From: Fulvivirga lutea
GTDB taxonomy: Bacteria > Bacteroidota > Bacteroidia > Cytophagales > Cyclobacteriaceae
DNA: 64,000 nt
NCBI RefSeq assembly: GCF_017068455.1
Contig: NZ_CP070608.1
Coordinates: 3,515,488 to 3,579,487 of the forward strand
Direction: 5' to 3'
The position numbers were made by a program, and so were the translations under genes. The notes under the pieces were generated by a model. The model was not told the origin of the DNA. It made no database searches and worked only from the letters and a program-made list of their open reading frames with translations. Positions 24,481 through 33,757 of the stretch are shown piece by piece; position 1 is the first letter of the stretch, and each line of letters starts with the position of its first letter.

Positions 24481-26499
24481 ATGAAAAAAATAGACCTTCA
24501 TACACATACTATTTCGACAATTAGCGACTATCCTTTTGACTTTGACCTTTCAAAAGTCAAAGAGTATGTTGACAAGTTGAAAATTGATGCTCTAGCTATC
24601 ACGAATCACAATGTTTTTGACTTAGCGCAATATTTACATATTAAAAACAACCTGACAATTACCGTTTTCCCAGGTATTGAAGTCGACTTAGAAGGCGGTC
24701 ATCTTTTGGTAATAACTGATTCAGACGAATTTGAAATCTCAAACTTTGACGAAAAATGCAAGCAAGTTACTGCTTTAATTAAAACAAATACTGACACACT
24801 TACAATTGCACAATTCAAAAGCATTTTTACCGAGCTTCACAAATACATTCTTATTCCGCATTACGACAAAAGTCCAGAAATAAAGAAAGCAACAATAGCG
24901 GATTTGCAACCTCATATTACATCAGGCGAAGTAGCTAGTATCCCAAAATTCAAAAGAATGATGAAAGAACAGAACGGGCTTACGCCCGTCCTGTTTAGTG
25001 ATATGCGTTTTAGTAGTAGCTTAGTTGACTTTCCGACAAGGCACACATTTGTTGATCTTAAAGAAATTTCCATAGCAGGAATTAAATCGTGTTTTGCAGA
25101 CAAAACAAAAATCTCACTAACAAAAGAAAGTGGTAACAATTTTTTTCAAGCCACCGATGATGGTTTAGAGTTATCAACTGGTTTAAATATTATTTTGGGT
25201 GGTCGTTCTTCTGGTAAAACGGTTACTCTTGATAAAATAGCTGCATCATCGGGAAGTGCTAAATACATTAGACAATTCTCACTTCTTCAAAATGATGAAG
25301 AAACTTTTAATAGGACAAACGACACTAAACTAAGTATTGTGAATAACAATTATTTAACTGAGTTTAAATCGGTTGTTGAAGATGTTGTTCAAATTGACCT
25401 TAAACAAAACTTGCTGAGTATAGAAAGCTATTTAGAGTCACTTAAAAAATTTGCAACTGAGAGTGAGAAAAAAGACTTATACTCGAAATGCTTGTTATTT
25501 AGTGAAGAATTATTTTCATTAGAAGATTTCAAAAATCTTGATAAGCTTATTGAATCTGTAACGACACTTATTGAAAACAACGAGTATCAAGACATAATAG
25601 CCAAATACATCTCGCAAGAAAACCTGAAAGGGCTATTGAATGAGCTAATCCAAAAAGCTGTAATTTCAAAAGTTGAGAGCGAACAAAAAAAATGGTTGAA
25701 CTCAATCATTAACGATGTTCAACGTGAATTGAGAGTTAAAACCACTAGCACTTTCATTGAAAATGTTGATTTTTATAAAATCGCAACGGATGAAATGAAA
25801 GTGGCAAAATTCAATCAAGTAGTTTCTGAGCTTAAAAAACCAAGAAATATACATCGAGAAGAATTAGGTAAATTTTCAATAATTACAACCGCAAAGCCAC
25901 TTGAAAGTGCTTCAGATTTGCAAAAAATTGGTCGAGACAAAAAAATATATAGCACAGCACTTAGTAAGTATAATGAGCCATATTCCTATATTCAAAAACT
26001 AAGAGAGACAGGTGTTGAAGATGCAAATCTCTACAAGTTCTTCGTAAAAATTGAATCCGTTACTTTAAATAAGGACGGATTTAAAGTGTCAGGTGGTGAG
26101 CGTTCTGAATTTAACTTAATCCACGAAATAAAGGACGCTACCAAATATGATATTCTGCTAATTGATGAGCCTGAATCTTCTTTTGACAATTTATTTCTAA
26201 GAAAAGAAATAAATTGTCTAATTAAGGATATGGCACAACTAATGCCAGTTGTAGTAGTTACACACAATAGCACTGTTGGGGCATCAATAAAACCAAATTT
26301 TGTTGCAATCACTCATAAAAACCTTGAAGACGGAGAATTTGTCTATCGCATATTTACAGGTTATCCATCGGATAAAGAATTGACTTGTACTGACGGAACA
26401 AAAATTAAAAATTATGAAGCAATTCTTAACTGTTTAGAAGCTGGTGAAGATGCTTACACTGAACGTAAAACTCAAACTTATGAAATACTTAAAGATTGA
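24481..26499 (+). CDS. PHP-phosphoesterase/ABC-type ATPase fusion (TrlF-like), candidate defence protein
   Basis: 672 residues. The N-terminal PHP domain (about 1-200) has metal-binding motifs DLHTHT (His7, His9), TNHN (His43), the Glu/His of PGIEVDLEGGH (His74), IPHY (His127) and FSDMR (Asp174). An SMC/ABC-type ATPase follows: Walker A GGRSSGKT at about 240-247, a long coiled helical middle, signature VSGGERSEF near 536, and Walker B ILLIDEPESSFDN near 560. PHP plus ATPase proteins of the TrlF kind are found in accessory islands and are suspected nucleases or nucleotide phosphoesterases controlled by ATP and nucleic acid. It is shorter than many TrlF proteins. The start follows leader R2; the small partner gene overlaps its end. 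Confidence 0.85.
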   Translation: MKKIDLHTHTISTISDYPFDFDLSKVKEYVDKLKIDALAITNHNVFDLAQYLHIKNNLTITVFPGIEVDLEGGHLLVITDSDEFEISNFDEKCKQVTALIKTNTDTLTIAQFKSIFTELHKYILIPHYDKSPEIKKATIADLQPHITSGEVASIPKFKRMMKEQNGLTPVLFSDMRFSSSLVDFPTRHTFVDLKEISIAGIKSCFADKTKISLTKESGNNFFQATDDGLELSTGLNIILGGRSSGKTVTLDKIAASSGSAKYIRQFSLLQNDEETFNRTNDTKLSIVNNNYLTEFKSVVEDVVQIDLKQNLLSIESYLESLKKFATESEKKDLYSKCLLFSEELFSLEDFKNLDKLIESVTTLIENNEYQDIIAKYISQENLKGLLNELIQKAVISKVESEQKKWLNSIINDVQRELRVKTTSTFIENVDFYKIATDEMKVAKFNQVVSELKKPRNIHREELGKFSIITTAKPLESASDLQKIGRDKKIYSTALSKYNEPYSYIQKLRETGVEDANLYKFFVKIESVTLNKDGFKVSGGERSEFNLIHEIKDATKYDILLIDEPESSFDNLFLRKEINCLIKDMAQLMPVVVVTHNSTVGASIKPNFVAITHKNLEDGEFVYRIFTGYPSDKELTCTDGTKIKNYEAILNCLEAGEDAYTERKTQTYEILKD

Positions 26500-26779
26500 A
26501 AATAATAAGGGTTTATATCGACTTGACACAACACAAGATATTTGGACAGACCTTGACCAAATCAACAAAGAACATTTATTGGATTTGCTGAAATTTGCAT
26601 CAACAGGTGAATTTGAAATGGACGAGTATAAAGATCAACTACTTCAAAATCCTGCGCATAATATCATTTACAAAAACATTTATGGCAAGTTCAATGACTT
26701 TTTAAAAAACAAGACAAGGTTTCAGGATAGTGCTGAGTCAACTTATAAACAAGCGATTGAAAAGTACCAATTACAATGA
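26480..26779 (+). CDS. Small partner protein of the PHP/ATPase, unknown family
   Basis: 99 residues from the ATG at 26480 (MKYLKIENNKGLYRLD), overlapping the upstream gene by 20 bases; the frame extends to an ATG at 26444, but the internal start gives the more natural N-terminus. The protein is charged, mostly helical (QINKEHLLDLLKFASTGEFEMDEYKDQLL, KAIEKYQLQ-like end) and has no signal or membrane segment. No family recognised. The overlap indicates co-expression, and it may regulate or complete the ATPase complex (inference). Confidence 0.75.
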   Translation: MKYLKIENNKGLYRLDTTQDIWTDLDQINKEHLLDLLKFASTGEFEMDEYKDQLLQNPAHNIIYKNIYGKFNDFLKNKTRFQDSAESTYKQAIEKYQLQ

Positions 26780-26796
26780 CAGACAAGAAAGCCGAA

Positions 26797-26923
26797 CACA
26801 CAACATCACCTATGCGAAAGCAGGGGTTTCTTGCTTCGTAGGACAAGGAAGTGGTAAATTTAAAGATCAGTTCTTCGTAGTAAGTTGAGTGGTAAAAATT
26901 CTAGCCTGCGTATAGCTGAGAAC
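26797..26923 (+). repeat. Cassette junction J3 (attC-like nested inverted repeat)
   Basis: It begins CACACAACATCACCTATGCG, 17 bases after the partner gene, and ends TGCGTATAGCTGAGAACC just before the addB tail. The outer arms TCACCTATGCG (26806-26816) and its inverted near-copy (26907-26919) match at 9 of 11 positions. An inner pair CGAAAGCA/TGCTTCG adds a second stem. Length 127 bp. Parts occur in the same order as J2. Confidence 0.6.
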
Positions 26924-26925
26924 CG

Positions 26926-29808
26926 TCACCCCCTCCCACAAATCCCAACATACGGACAGTACTCACAAACTTTCTCATCTTCTACCTGATCAAAGGGTAC
27001 TTCGGTACTGTAGATTTCTGTAAGGGTTTCTAACAAAAAATCTTCATACTCCTGCGCTAATGGACGGAAGTCGCTCAAGGGAACGCCTTGTTTGCGTGGT
27101 TCACGCTGGTTTACGCGCCAGTCAAAGTCTTTATTAAACAGGTCTTTGCTATTGAAGATGCCCGGCTCTATCACATGCTCATTACCAAATTTCTTCCAAT
27201 ACAGATAGCTGTAATAGAATACCTGCAGAGCGGTCTTATTCTTTAAAATCTTATCTCGGTTTTTCAGGTCGTCAATGGAAACATATTCCTTTTCATCCTT
27301 ACCCGTTTTATAATCAATCACACGCACCTTGCCATCCTTAAGGTCAATACGGTCAATAATTCCTTTAATACGCACATCTACCAATTGCTCACCACAGATT
27401 ACTGGCAGCTCCAAATAGTAGCCCTCCTCTGTACTGGCTTCTAATCCAAGAATTTTAAAAGGTGCGTATTGTTTATCATGCTTCAATATCTGATACGCAA
27501 ACTTCTTCAATATCTCCTCAGCAATCAGCGTACGGCCTTCCAGTTTAAATTCCTCTTTTTCTTTTACATGATAGTGTTTTTTAAATGCCTGCTTCAAGGC
27601 TCCTTCTACCCCACCTTCTAAAGCGAGAAAATCCGTTTCCTGAACCACATCTCTCTTTTCTCTTTTCTTAAAATCCTTGTACAGGATTTCCATCGTATTA
27701 TGGAGGATATTACCAAAAATGGCGGCATCCATTTCTTCCTGTACCTCATCAGCTTCATACAGCTTGGCTACATACTTAAAGTAAAATTTAAGTCGGCAAG
27801 TGAGGTAGGCAATCAAAGCAGAAGGTGTAATCCTCGGTGGCTTCTCTTCTTTGTTGAGTGAAGTAAACCGCTCCATTCGCTTCAGCACCTCCGGTGTTTT
27901 GTGAATGGTAATGTCCTGCAGAGTCTGCGTTTTAACAGGATTGGATAATAGCTTGCGCTCAATAGTGTGATTAGATTCTACTTCCAACTGTCGTACAAAA
28001 CGACTGATCTCACCATTGATATTAAACTCAGAAACAGTGTTGTAATAGAAATGCACCTCATTCACGCGTTGTAGTAATCTGTAAAACAGATAGGCATACA
28101 TGGCGTCATTATTCTCAAACACTGGAAGATCAAAAGCTTTACGAATATTGTAAGGCACAAATGAACCTCGTCTTGGCTGAGCAGGCCAGCTGCCTTCGTT
28201 CATATTCAACACATACACTCGCTCAAAATCGAGGTTACGTGTCTCCAATATTCCCATCACCTGTAATCCATCTAATGGCTCACCAGTAAATGGTACTTTA
28301 AAACTTCTGGCTAGTCGCTTGAAAAGTGCTGTAAAGAATTCATAATTCAAAGTTTCTGCTTTATCACCAATCATGCGCTCAAGCTGCTGCATTTGCTCAT
28401 AAAACCTACTCACAAACTCTACTTCCAGCTCTCGATCCTTCTCCTGCCAGGAGTCATACAATCCTTTTAAAATCGTAATGAGGTATTCCAGTGGGTTATC
28501 AGCTTTTTGAAATATTTGCTGTAGCAGTGGATCTTGAAAATCAAAATTCTCCGCTGGTAGCATGATTCTATTCTTGCCTTTGATTTCTCCGAGTAGCTCT
28601 AATGCCTTTTCTTCCTCCAGAGAGTGGAGCAATGGGTGCAACAACAGCTCCTGCACAGGTCTGTGATAGAAGCTCACTCCTTTGATTTGACTTTCCTTTC
28701 TTAGTCGCTGCAAGTCCAGCGCACTTTCCAACAAACTATAAACGGAAGTATCCTTCAGAGGATAGCCCATCGTAATGTTTACTTTTTCAATCTCATCTGG
28801 GATGCTGTGCAGTACCGGAAACATCATATGTTCCTGCGGCAGCACCACCACCGTTTTACTGGGATCAAAATCTGGTTCCTTAGCTATTCTTGCCAGCTCC
28901 TCACCCAATGCCTTGGCTTGTCCTACTTCTAGTGACACGCCTGTGGCTGTCATCTGCTTTTCTGAAGCAATCAACTCAGGCGCTTCTTTTGGGAAGGATC
29001 TGCCCAGCAAGGTGTCCTTTGCATAGGCTCTTAAAAACGTGCCTGCCTCCTGCTGTGGTGAACTGAAATAATAGGCATCAACATCCCAGACAATTTCGGC
29101 ATTACACTCTCGAACGAAATATTTGAAAATAACTTCTTCCGTTTTTGTCAGAGCGTTGAAACCTGCAAAGTAGACCTTATAATTTGTTTTGATTTTTTCC
29201 TCCTCGAGTCTTTCAGCAATATCCCGATAGATCATCCCGCCAAAGCCTCTACCCTGTTGTCTGAGTCTTTGCTTAAAGCCTTCGTACAATGGCAATAGTA
29301 TTCTCCACGTTTCAAGAAAGAGCTTTTGTGTTTGTGTGGTATCAGGCAAAAAGCTACTCCAGAACGATTGGATAATGGCTTTATCCTCTTCATCTAAAAA
29401 GTAAAAAGCTTCATCGAGCTCTTTTTGTGTTTTAATGCCTGTAAAGAGATGTTTTGTATCCACCATGTACTGGTCGATCTCCTCAAAATCACGAAGGATC
29501 ATTTCACCCCAGAAGAAAAACCGATCGAAAGTCTCATTCTTATTCTGAACCTCTTTATACACCTCATAAAGCTCAAATATCGCTTCCAGAGTTTCGATCT
29601 TTTCAAGATCGCTGTATTGCATTAGGTAGTCTTCCAGACTAAATACTTCAGGCATAAATACCGGCTGATCGATGAGTTTCGCTAGCTCCTTACGAAAGAA
29701 TAACCCGGCCCTGCGGTTCGGAAAAATGACAATGACATCTTCCAAAGCCTCATTTTCAGCTTTCACCTTTTCAGCAATCTCCGCTATGAATGTCTTGTGT
29801 TTTGTCAA
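26926..29808 (-). CDS. AddB-like PD-(D/E)XK nuclease of the double-strand-break end-processing complex
   Basis: 960 residues. The N-terminal inactivated-helicase part (EDVIVIFPNRRAGLFFRKEL) and middle (LQVMGILETRNLDFERVYVLNMNEG) are typical of AddB. The C-terminal PD-(D/E)XK nuclease shows VIDYKTG near residues 828-834 and the Fe-S cysteines: one in YLTCRLKFYF near 671 and Cys948, Cys951 and Cys957 at the very end. Together with the AddA-like helicase transcribed just before it, it should resect DNA ends for RecA loading. Its last 76 bp are also present as a fragment at 24158-24233, and its stop codon is where the island begins. No insertion damages the gene itself. Confidence 0.88.
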   Translation of the reverse strand: MTKHKTFIAEIAEKVKAENEALEDVIVIFPNRRAGLFFRKELAKLIDQPVFMPEVFSLEDYLMQYSDLEKIETLEAIFELYEVYKEVQNKNETFDRFFFWGEMILRDFEEIDQYMVDTKHLFTGIKTQKELDEAFYFLDEEDKAIIQSFWSSFLPDTTQTQKLFLETWRILLPLYEGFKQRLRQQGRGFGGMIYRDIAERLEEEKIKTNYKVYFAGFNALTKTEEVIFKYFVRECNAEIVWDVDAYYFSSPQQEAGTFLRAYAKDTLLGRSFPKEAPELIASEKQMTATGVSLEVGQAKALGEELARIAKEPDFDPSKTVVVLPQEHMMFPVLHSIPDEIEKVNITMGYPLKDTSVYSLLESALDLQRLRKESQIKGVSFYHRPVQELLLHPLLHSLEEEKALELLGEIKGKNRIMLPAENFDFQDPLLQQIFQKADNPLEYLITILKGLYDSWQEKDRELEVEFVSRFYEQMQQLERMIGDKAETLNYEFFTALFKRLARSFKVPFTGEPLDGLQVMGILETRNLDFERVYVLNMNEGSWPAQPRRGSFVPYNIRKAFDLPVFENNDAMYAYLFYRLLQRVNEVHFYYNTVSEFNINGEISRFVRQLEVESNHTIERKLLSNPVKTQTLQDITIHKTPEVLKRMERFTSLNKEEKPPRITPSALIAYLTCRLKFYFKYVAKLYEADEVQEEMDAAIFGNILHNTMEILYKDFKKREKRDVVQETDFLALEGGVEGALKQAFKKHYHVKEKEEFKLEGRTLIAEEILKKFAYQILKHDKQYAPFKILGLEASTEEGYYLELPVICGEQLVDVRIKGIIDRIDLKDGKVRVIDYKTGKDEKEYVSIDDLKNRDKILKNKTALQVFYYSYLYWKKFGNEHVIEPGIFNSKDLFNKDFDWRVNQREPRKQGVPLSDFRPLAQEYEDFLLETLTEIYSTEVPFDQVEDEKVCEYCPYVGICGRG

Positions 29809-29895
29809 GGTTTTCTGGTTTCTGGTTGTTAGTTATTGGTTAATGGTTGTTGATTGTTGGTTACTTGTTAATTGCTAATTGTTAATTGTTTATTG
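29809..29895. repeat. AAC/TTG-rich low-complexity spacer
   Basis: The 87 bases between the AddA-like stop and the AddB-like start consist of degenerate CAATTAACAA- and CCAACAATC-type steps on the minus strand. No exact repeat unit and no hairpin. Such spacers are common between Bacteroidota operon genes and probably arise by slippage. Confidence 0.6.
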
Positions 29896-32800
29896 TCAAC
29901 TACCATCCTCCACATTTATAATATGCTGATCTTCCAGGTACAGCAACATACCTCTTACCGGTAATGCCACCATCTGCCCGATGATCCACATATATTCTTT
30001 CATTTGTGATTTATCTTTATCTCTTGGTGTTCCTGTTTTATAATCAATCAGCACTACCTCCTTCTCATTAGTATTCATTCGATCGATGCGTCTTTGCTCT
30101 CCATTGGGAAGTAGCACAGGGACTTCGGTTTTTACTTGCCAGCTTTCGCTGAAATAGTCTGATAGTGTTTGAACTGTCTTTGCTAAATCGGCTGCGTGAT
30201 CATTATTCTCAAACTTTTTGAGATCATTTTCATAATGAATCTGACTTAGCATATCGTGCATTTTGATGCCAAAAGCTTTGGCATCATCAAACTGATCCTC
30301 TTTTTGAGCAGCTGCGTCACGCATCTGCAAATGCACTTTACTACGCCAGTTGTGTGAGGTATAATCATTCAGCTGAACCTCAGCGTTGGTTATTTCCTTT
30401 TTGATAGGAGCAGGAAGTTTACCAAGGGTATAGGTATTATTTTCTTCATTCCACCCTGATTCCGATTTAATTAATTTCAGCATCAGGTCATTGATCTTGT
30501 TAAGCGCGTCCTTTGTGGGTAATGGACTTGCCATATAGAGCGCAACCTCCGGACGAGTCATCGCTACATAGAGGATGTTCAAGTTATCTAACAGATTTTT
30601 CAGCTTTTCTCTATGGTAATCATTAGCCCAATAGGTCTTTTCTAAGGCCGAAGTATACTTCAAAGGAACCATCGGCATTTGATTGAAAGGAGCCTTATCT
30701 ACCGACTCGCACCAAAGTATATTATCGATACTATAATTCTGAACATCAAGCGACCAATTCAAAAATGGAATGATTACCACGGGAAATTCCAGTCCTTTCG
30801 ATTTATGAATGGTTAGAATTTTAGCAGCATTGTTATCATCAGAAATAATGATTGAGCGTGTTTTTCGAATATCCTCCCACCATACTAAAAACGAGGCAAT
30901 ATCACCACGTTCATTTTTGCTGTACTCCAATACGGCATCCTGAAATCCTTGTAGGTAGGTATACTCCTCCTTGATCTTCGACAAGCTGAAGATTCTGCAA
31001 AGTTCTTCTACCAATTCATATAGTGGCAGTGATTTAAGCTGATGCCTGTTCTTGACAAACTCATCAGGCACATTTTTATCCCAGTTTGCAAGCTGCAAAT
31101 AAAGCTCGCTTTCATTCTCATGATTACCCACCACATATTTCTGGTAGGTACTGTACCAGTGCGCTAATTCAATGGCATTCTTTTCATCATGCAGCCATTT
31201 GATCACTGAAATAATAAATTGCACCACGTGACTTGCAGTAAGAAACAATGCCTCTTTACTCACCACATCGTATTTCAGATGGGGCTTGGCTAATTCGGAA
31301 TTACTGCGTTCTATAAAAGCCCTGGCAACATCCTTTCCTTCTCTGGAAGTTCGGGTAAGGATGGCAATATCTCTCAATGCATAGCCCGCTTGCTGAAGTT
31401 GCTCTACTTTTGAAATGGTATATTCAATGGCCAAGTCTCTGTACTTCTCCTCAGTATCCTTTTCTAATTCCAAAAAGCTCAATTCCACCAGACCATGATC
31501 TTTTGGCTTATGAGCAGGAAGTTTTTGGAACGATTCATTGAAACTGGACAACACTTCATTCATAAGCTGATCAATCTCCTGAGATGCATTCGTGATATAA
31601 TTCTTTTGCATCAATGGCTTTAGTCGCTCGAATATGTCGTTATTGAAATCAATGATATTTGCTGAGCTACGCCAGTTGGTATCCAGGTTCTGCTCATTGG
31701 TCATCACCTCACCAATGTCATACTTCACCTGATGTTGTAATAGCTTCCAATCACCACCACGAAAACGGTAGATTGATTGCTTGGCATCACCCACCACCAT
31801 GCAGAACTGTCCCTGATCGGTAGCGTTCTTTACCAATGGTTTGAAGTTATTCCACTGATACGAAGAAGTATCTTGAAATTCATCAATCAAATAGTGATCG
31901 AATCGAGAGCCCACCTTTTCATAGATGAAAGGAGTATCACTATCAGAGATGATTTTATTGAGAAAATCGGGCAAATCTGAAATGAGCATAACTTCATTCT
32001 CATCCCTATAAATCTGCAAGTAGCGATTGATATAACTTAAAATCCCGAAAGTGTAGAAGTATCTTTTAACTTCAATAGCAGATTGATATTCGATGAAGTT
32101 GGTGTCGAAATAATCAATAATTTCATTATGAAGTGGCATGAGCTGATTCTCAACCATAGGTAGTAAAGACTGATCATCAGCTTTCCCAACCCATTGGCTA
32201 ATATCATCAATTGCTTTTCTATTGGTAGCTGTTATACCATAATCTTGACCCTGAACTTTTAAGAAAAGTTTGGCAACACTTTTACTTCTACCTTTGAAAC
32301 TTTCTGGGGTCAGGCCGTTTTCCTCAATAATATTTAAAGCCCGTTTTCCAATATCAGCAAGTTCTTTCTCAAAGTTTAACTGTACATGGTCCAACTGCTT
32401 CTTAATCTCACTCAACTGTTCGGGTGAATTTGCGGCTTCATTTATCTTTTCTGAGAACCCTTTAAAGTCATCCTTTAAAACTTCTTTAGCCAGTTTGCTT
32501 ATATCTTTTCGGAAATCCCAGCTTGTACCCTCTTCCACTTTCTCTTCGGCAAATTGTGTAAGCCAGCTTTTAATTTCTTTATGTTCTTCATCACCAATTT
32601 CAGATAACATTCGGTCAATTACCTCCTGCATCACTTTATCAGTATCCAGATCAATTGTAAACGTACCTTGCAGACCCATTTCTCTGGCGAATGACCTAAT
32701 CACTTGATGAAAGAAACTATCAATGGTAACTACCGAAAAACGACTGTAGTTGTGTAGAATTTCTGAAAGCACATCAGCGGCTCTTTGTTTTAGGATAGTC

Positions 32801-33045
32801 TCATCAATCCCTAGTTCACCTGAAAGTTCTTTGGCTAGTGTTGGCTCCTTCCCTTCTTTTAGCAACGTTAAGAATTTGATGATGCGCTGCTTCATCTCTT
32901 CGGTAGCCTTATTCGTGAAGGTAACTCCCAATATTCTTCGAAACCTATTCTTACCGACAAGTGCCAGCTTTAAATAAGACTTAGCAAGTGTATAGGTTTT
33001 ACCAGAACCGGCCGAAGAGCGATAAATAAGGAAAGGTTGCTGCAT
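29896..33045 (-). CDS. AddA-like UvrD/Rep-family helicase-nuclease
   Basis: 1049 residues from the ATG at 33045; a TTG at 33054 is in frame but sits inside the -7 box TAGATTTG, so the ATG is preferred. The superfamily 1 motifs are visible: Walker A SSAGSGKTYTL (about residues 10-20), motif Ia VTFTNKATEEM, motif II LIDEFQDT, motif III VVGDAKQSIYRFRG, motif IV NWRSS, motif V LTIHKSKGLEFPVV and motif VI YVAMTRP. A C-terminal RecB-like nuclease has VVLIDYKTGTP near 1008. Acts with the AddB-like protein in recombinational repair and degradation of foreign linear DNA. It is first in its two-gene unit. Confidence 0.92.
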   Translation of the reverse strand: MQQPFLIYRSSAGSGKTYTLAKSYLKLALVGKNRFRRILGVTFTNKATEEMKQRIIKFLTLLKEGKEPTLAKELSGELGIDETILKQRAADVLSEILHNYSRFSVVTIDSFFHQVIRSFAREMGLQGTFTIDLDTDKVMQEVIDRMLSEIGDEEHKEIKSWLTQFAEEKVEEGTSWDFRKDISKLAKEVLKDDFKGFSEKINEAANSPEQLSEIKKQLDHVQLNFEKELADIGKRALNIIEENGLTPESFKGRSKSVAKLFLKVQGQDYGITATNRKAIDDISQWVGKADDQSLLPMVENQLMPLHNEIIDYFDTNFIEYQSAIEVKRYFYTFGILSYINRYLQIYRDENEVMLISDLPDFLNKIISDSDTPFIYEKVGSRFDHYLIDEFQDTSSYQWNNFKPLVKNATDQGQFCMVVGDAKQSIYRFRGGDWKLLQHQVKYDIGEVMTNEQNLDTNWRSSANIIDFNNDIFERLKPLMQKNYITNASQEIDQLMNEVLSSFNESFQKLPAHKPKDHGLVELSFLELEKDTEEKYRDLAIEYTISKVEQLQQAGYALRDIAILTRTSREGKDVARAFIERSNSELAKPHLKYDVVSKEALFLTASHVVQFIISVIKWLHDEKNAIELAHWYSTYQKYVVGNHENESELYLQLANWDKNVPDEFVKNRHQLKSLPLYELVEELCRIFSLSKIKEEYTYLQGFQDAVLEYSKNERGDIASFLVWWEDIRKTRSIIISDDNNAAKILTIHKSKGLEFPVVIIPFLNWSLDVQNYSIDNILWCESVDKAPFNQMPMVPLKYTSALEKTYWANDYHREKLKNLLDNLNILYVAMTRPEVALYMASPLPTKDALNKINDLMLKLIKSESGWNEENNTYTLGKLPAPIKKEITNAEVQLNDYTSHNWRSKVHLQMRDAAAQKEDQFDDAKAFGIKMHDMLSQIHYENDLKKFENNDHAADLAKTVQTLSDYFSESWQVKTEVPVLLPNGEQRRIDRMNTNEKEVVLIDYKTGTPRDKDKSQMKEYMWIIGQMVALPVRGMLLYLEDQHIINVEDGS

Positions 33046-33051
33046 ACATTT

Positions 33052-33059
33052 CAAATCTA
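33052..33059 (-). promoter_or_regulatory. -7 box TAGATTTG for the AddA-like gene
   Basis: The exact Bacteroidota -7 consensus TAnnTTTG on the minus strand ends six bases before the ATG at 33045, which would put transcription start at or next to the start codon. No TTG is present at the usual 19-21 base spacing upstream (nearest is 25), so the call is tentative. Confidence 0.4.
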
Positions 33060-33141
33060 CCTAAAGCCAGCCGAGCATGGAATGCAATTGCTATAAATTT
33101 CTTCACCCAGTTTGGTGGGGTTACTATTCATTTAAAATGGG

Positions 33142-33149
33142 TATATTTG
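33142..33149 (+). promoter_or_regulatory. -7 box TATATTTG for the lipoprotein gene at 33176
   Basis: An exact TAnnTTTG lies 26 bases before the ATG. A TTTG at 33111-33114 is 27 bases upstream, longer than the usual spacing, so only the -7 element is convincing. Confidence 0.38.
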
Positions 33150-33175
33150 AATAGTATTCAATTAAATCTAGAAAA

Positions 33176-33703
33176 ATGAAATTTAAATTATTATTTATTC
33201 TATTAGCAGTATTCGCAATGTCTTGTAGCGAAGATGATGTGAAAGAGGCTCTTGACCAAAATGAAACAATCACTGTTGATGAGTCTATTTTGGTAGATCT
33301 TGATGAAAATAGTCCCACTGAATTCAGTGCTGTAAGAGACTTTGATGCATCATTAGCAGGATTTACTCTTAAAGATGTGACCATTCAAAGTTTCATATTT
33401 GAAATCACTAGTTATACTGGCGATGCAGCAGTTGGTGATATTACAATAGAGAATGCTTCATTAACATTTGTAGGTACGAACCCTGAAGTAAGTGTTAATA
33501 TAAGTTCATTTAACGTTGCTGATGCATTTGCCCAGCCTCAAGAATTAAAAGATGCACTCGATGCAACTGCAATTTCTGCGATAAAGGCTAAAATTTTAGC
33601 GGATGAAGAAATAACTATTGATATGTCAGCCAGTGTTGACAAAGTACCTGCCAATTTTGAAGTGACTTTGACTTTTGTACTGAATGTGACTGCAGGTATT
33701 TAA
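33176..33703 (+). CDS. Lipoprotein of unknown function
   Basis: 175 residues with lipobox AMSC (Cys17) followed by SEDD, so lipid-anchored in the envelope. The rest is Asp/Ser/Ala-rich with predicted beta strands (FTLKDVTIQSFIFEITSY, VGDITIENASLTFVG, VPANFEVTLTFVLNV) and no recognised domain. It lies divergently from the AddA-like gene, with a shared 130-base promoter region, and ends at a strong bidirectional terminator. Confidence 0.7.
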   Translation: MKFKLLFILLAVFAMSCSEDDVKEALDQNETITVDESILVDLDENSPTEFSAVRDFDASLAGFTLKDVTIQSFIFEITSYTGDAAVGDITIENASLTFVGTNPEVSVNISSFNVADAFAQPQELKDALDATAISAIKAKILADEEITIDMSASVDKVPANFEVTLTFVLNVTAGI

Positions 33704-33730
33704 GAAATTGTAAATATTTATATTTAACTG

Positions 33731-33757
33731 AAAAAGCCCCTAGAAGGGGCTTTTTTT
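33731..33757. terminator. Bidirectional Rho-independent terminator
   Basis: The stem AAAAAGCCCCT/AGGGGCTTTTT around an AGA loop is flanked by A- and T-tracts, so it works for the plus-strand lipoprotein gene and for the convergent alcohol dehydrogenase, whose stop lies in the T-tract. Confidence 0.9.

Noticed and set aside
21593-26923. Prophage or insertion sequence
   Set aside because: No phage structural gene, transposase, integrase or terminal target duplication of the insertion-sequence kind is present; the repeats are of the cassette type described.
28775-29026. Plus-strand frames opposite the AddB-like gene
   Set aside because: Ser/Cys-rich antisense products without domain features; shadows of the real minus-strand gene.
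29809-29895. CRISPR-like or tandem repeat
   Set aside because: AAC-rich words vary in length and sequence, with no fixed unit or spacers; treated as a low-complexity spacer.
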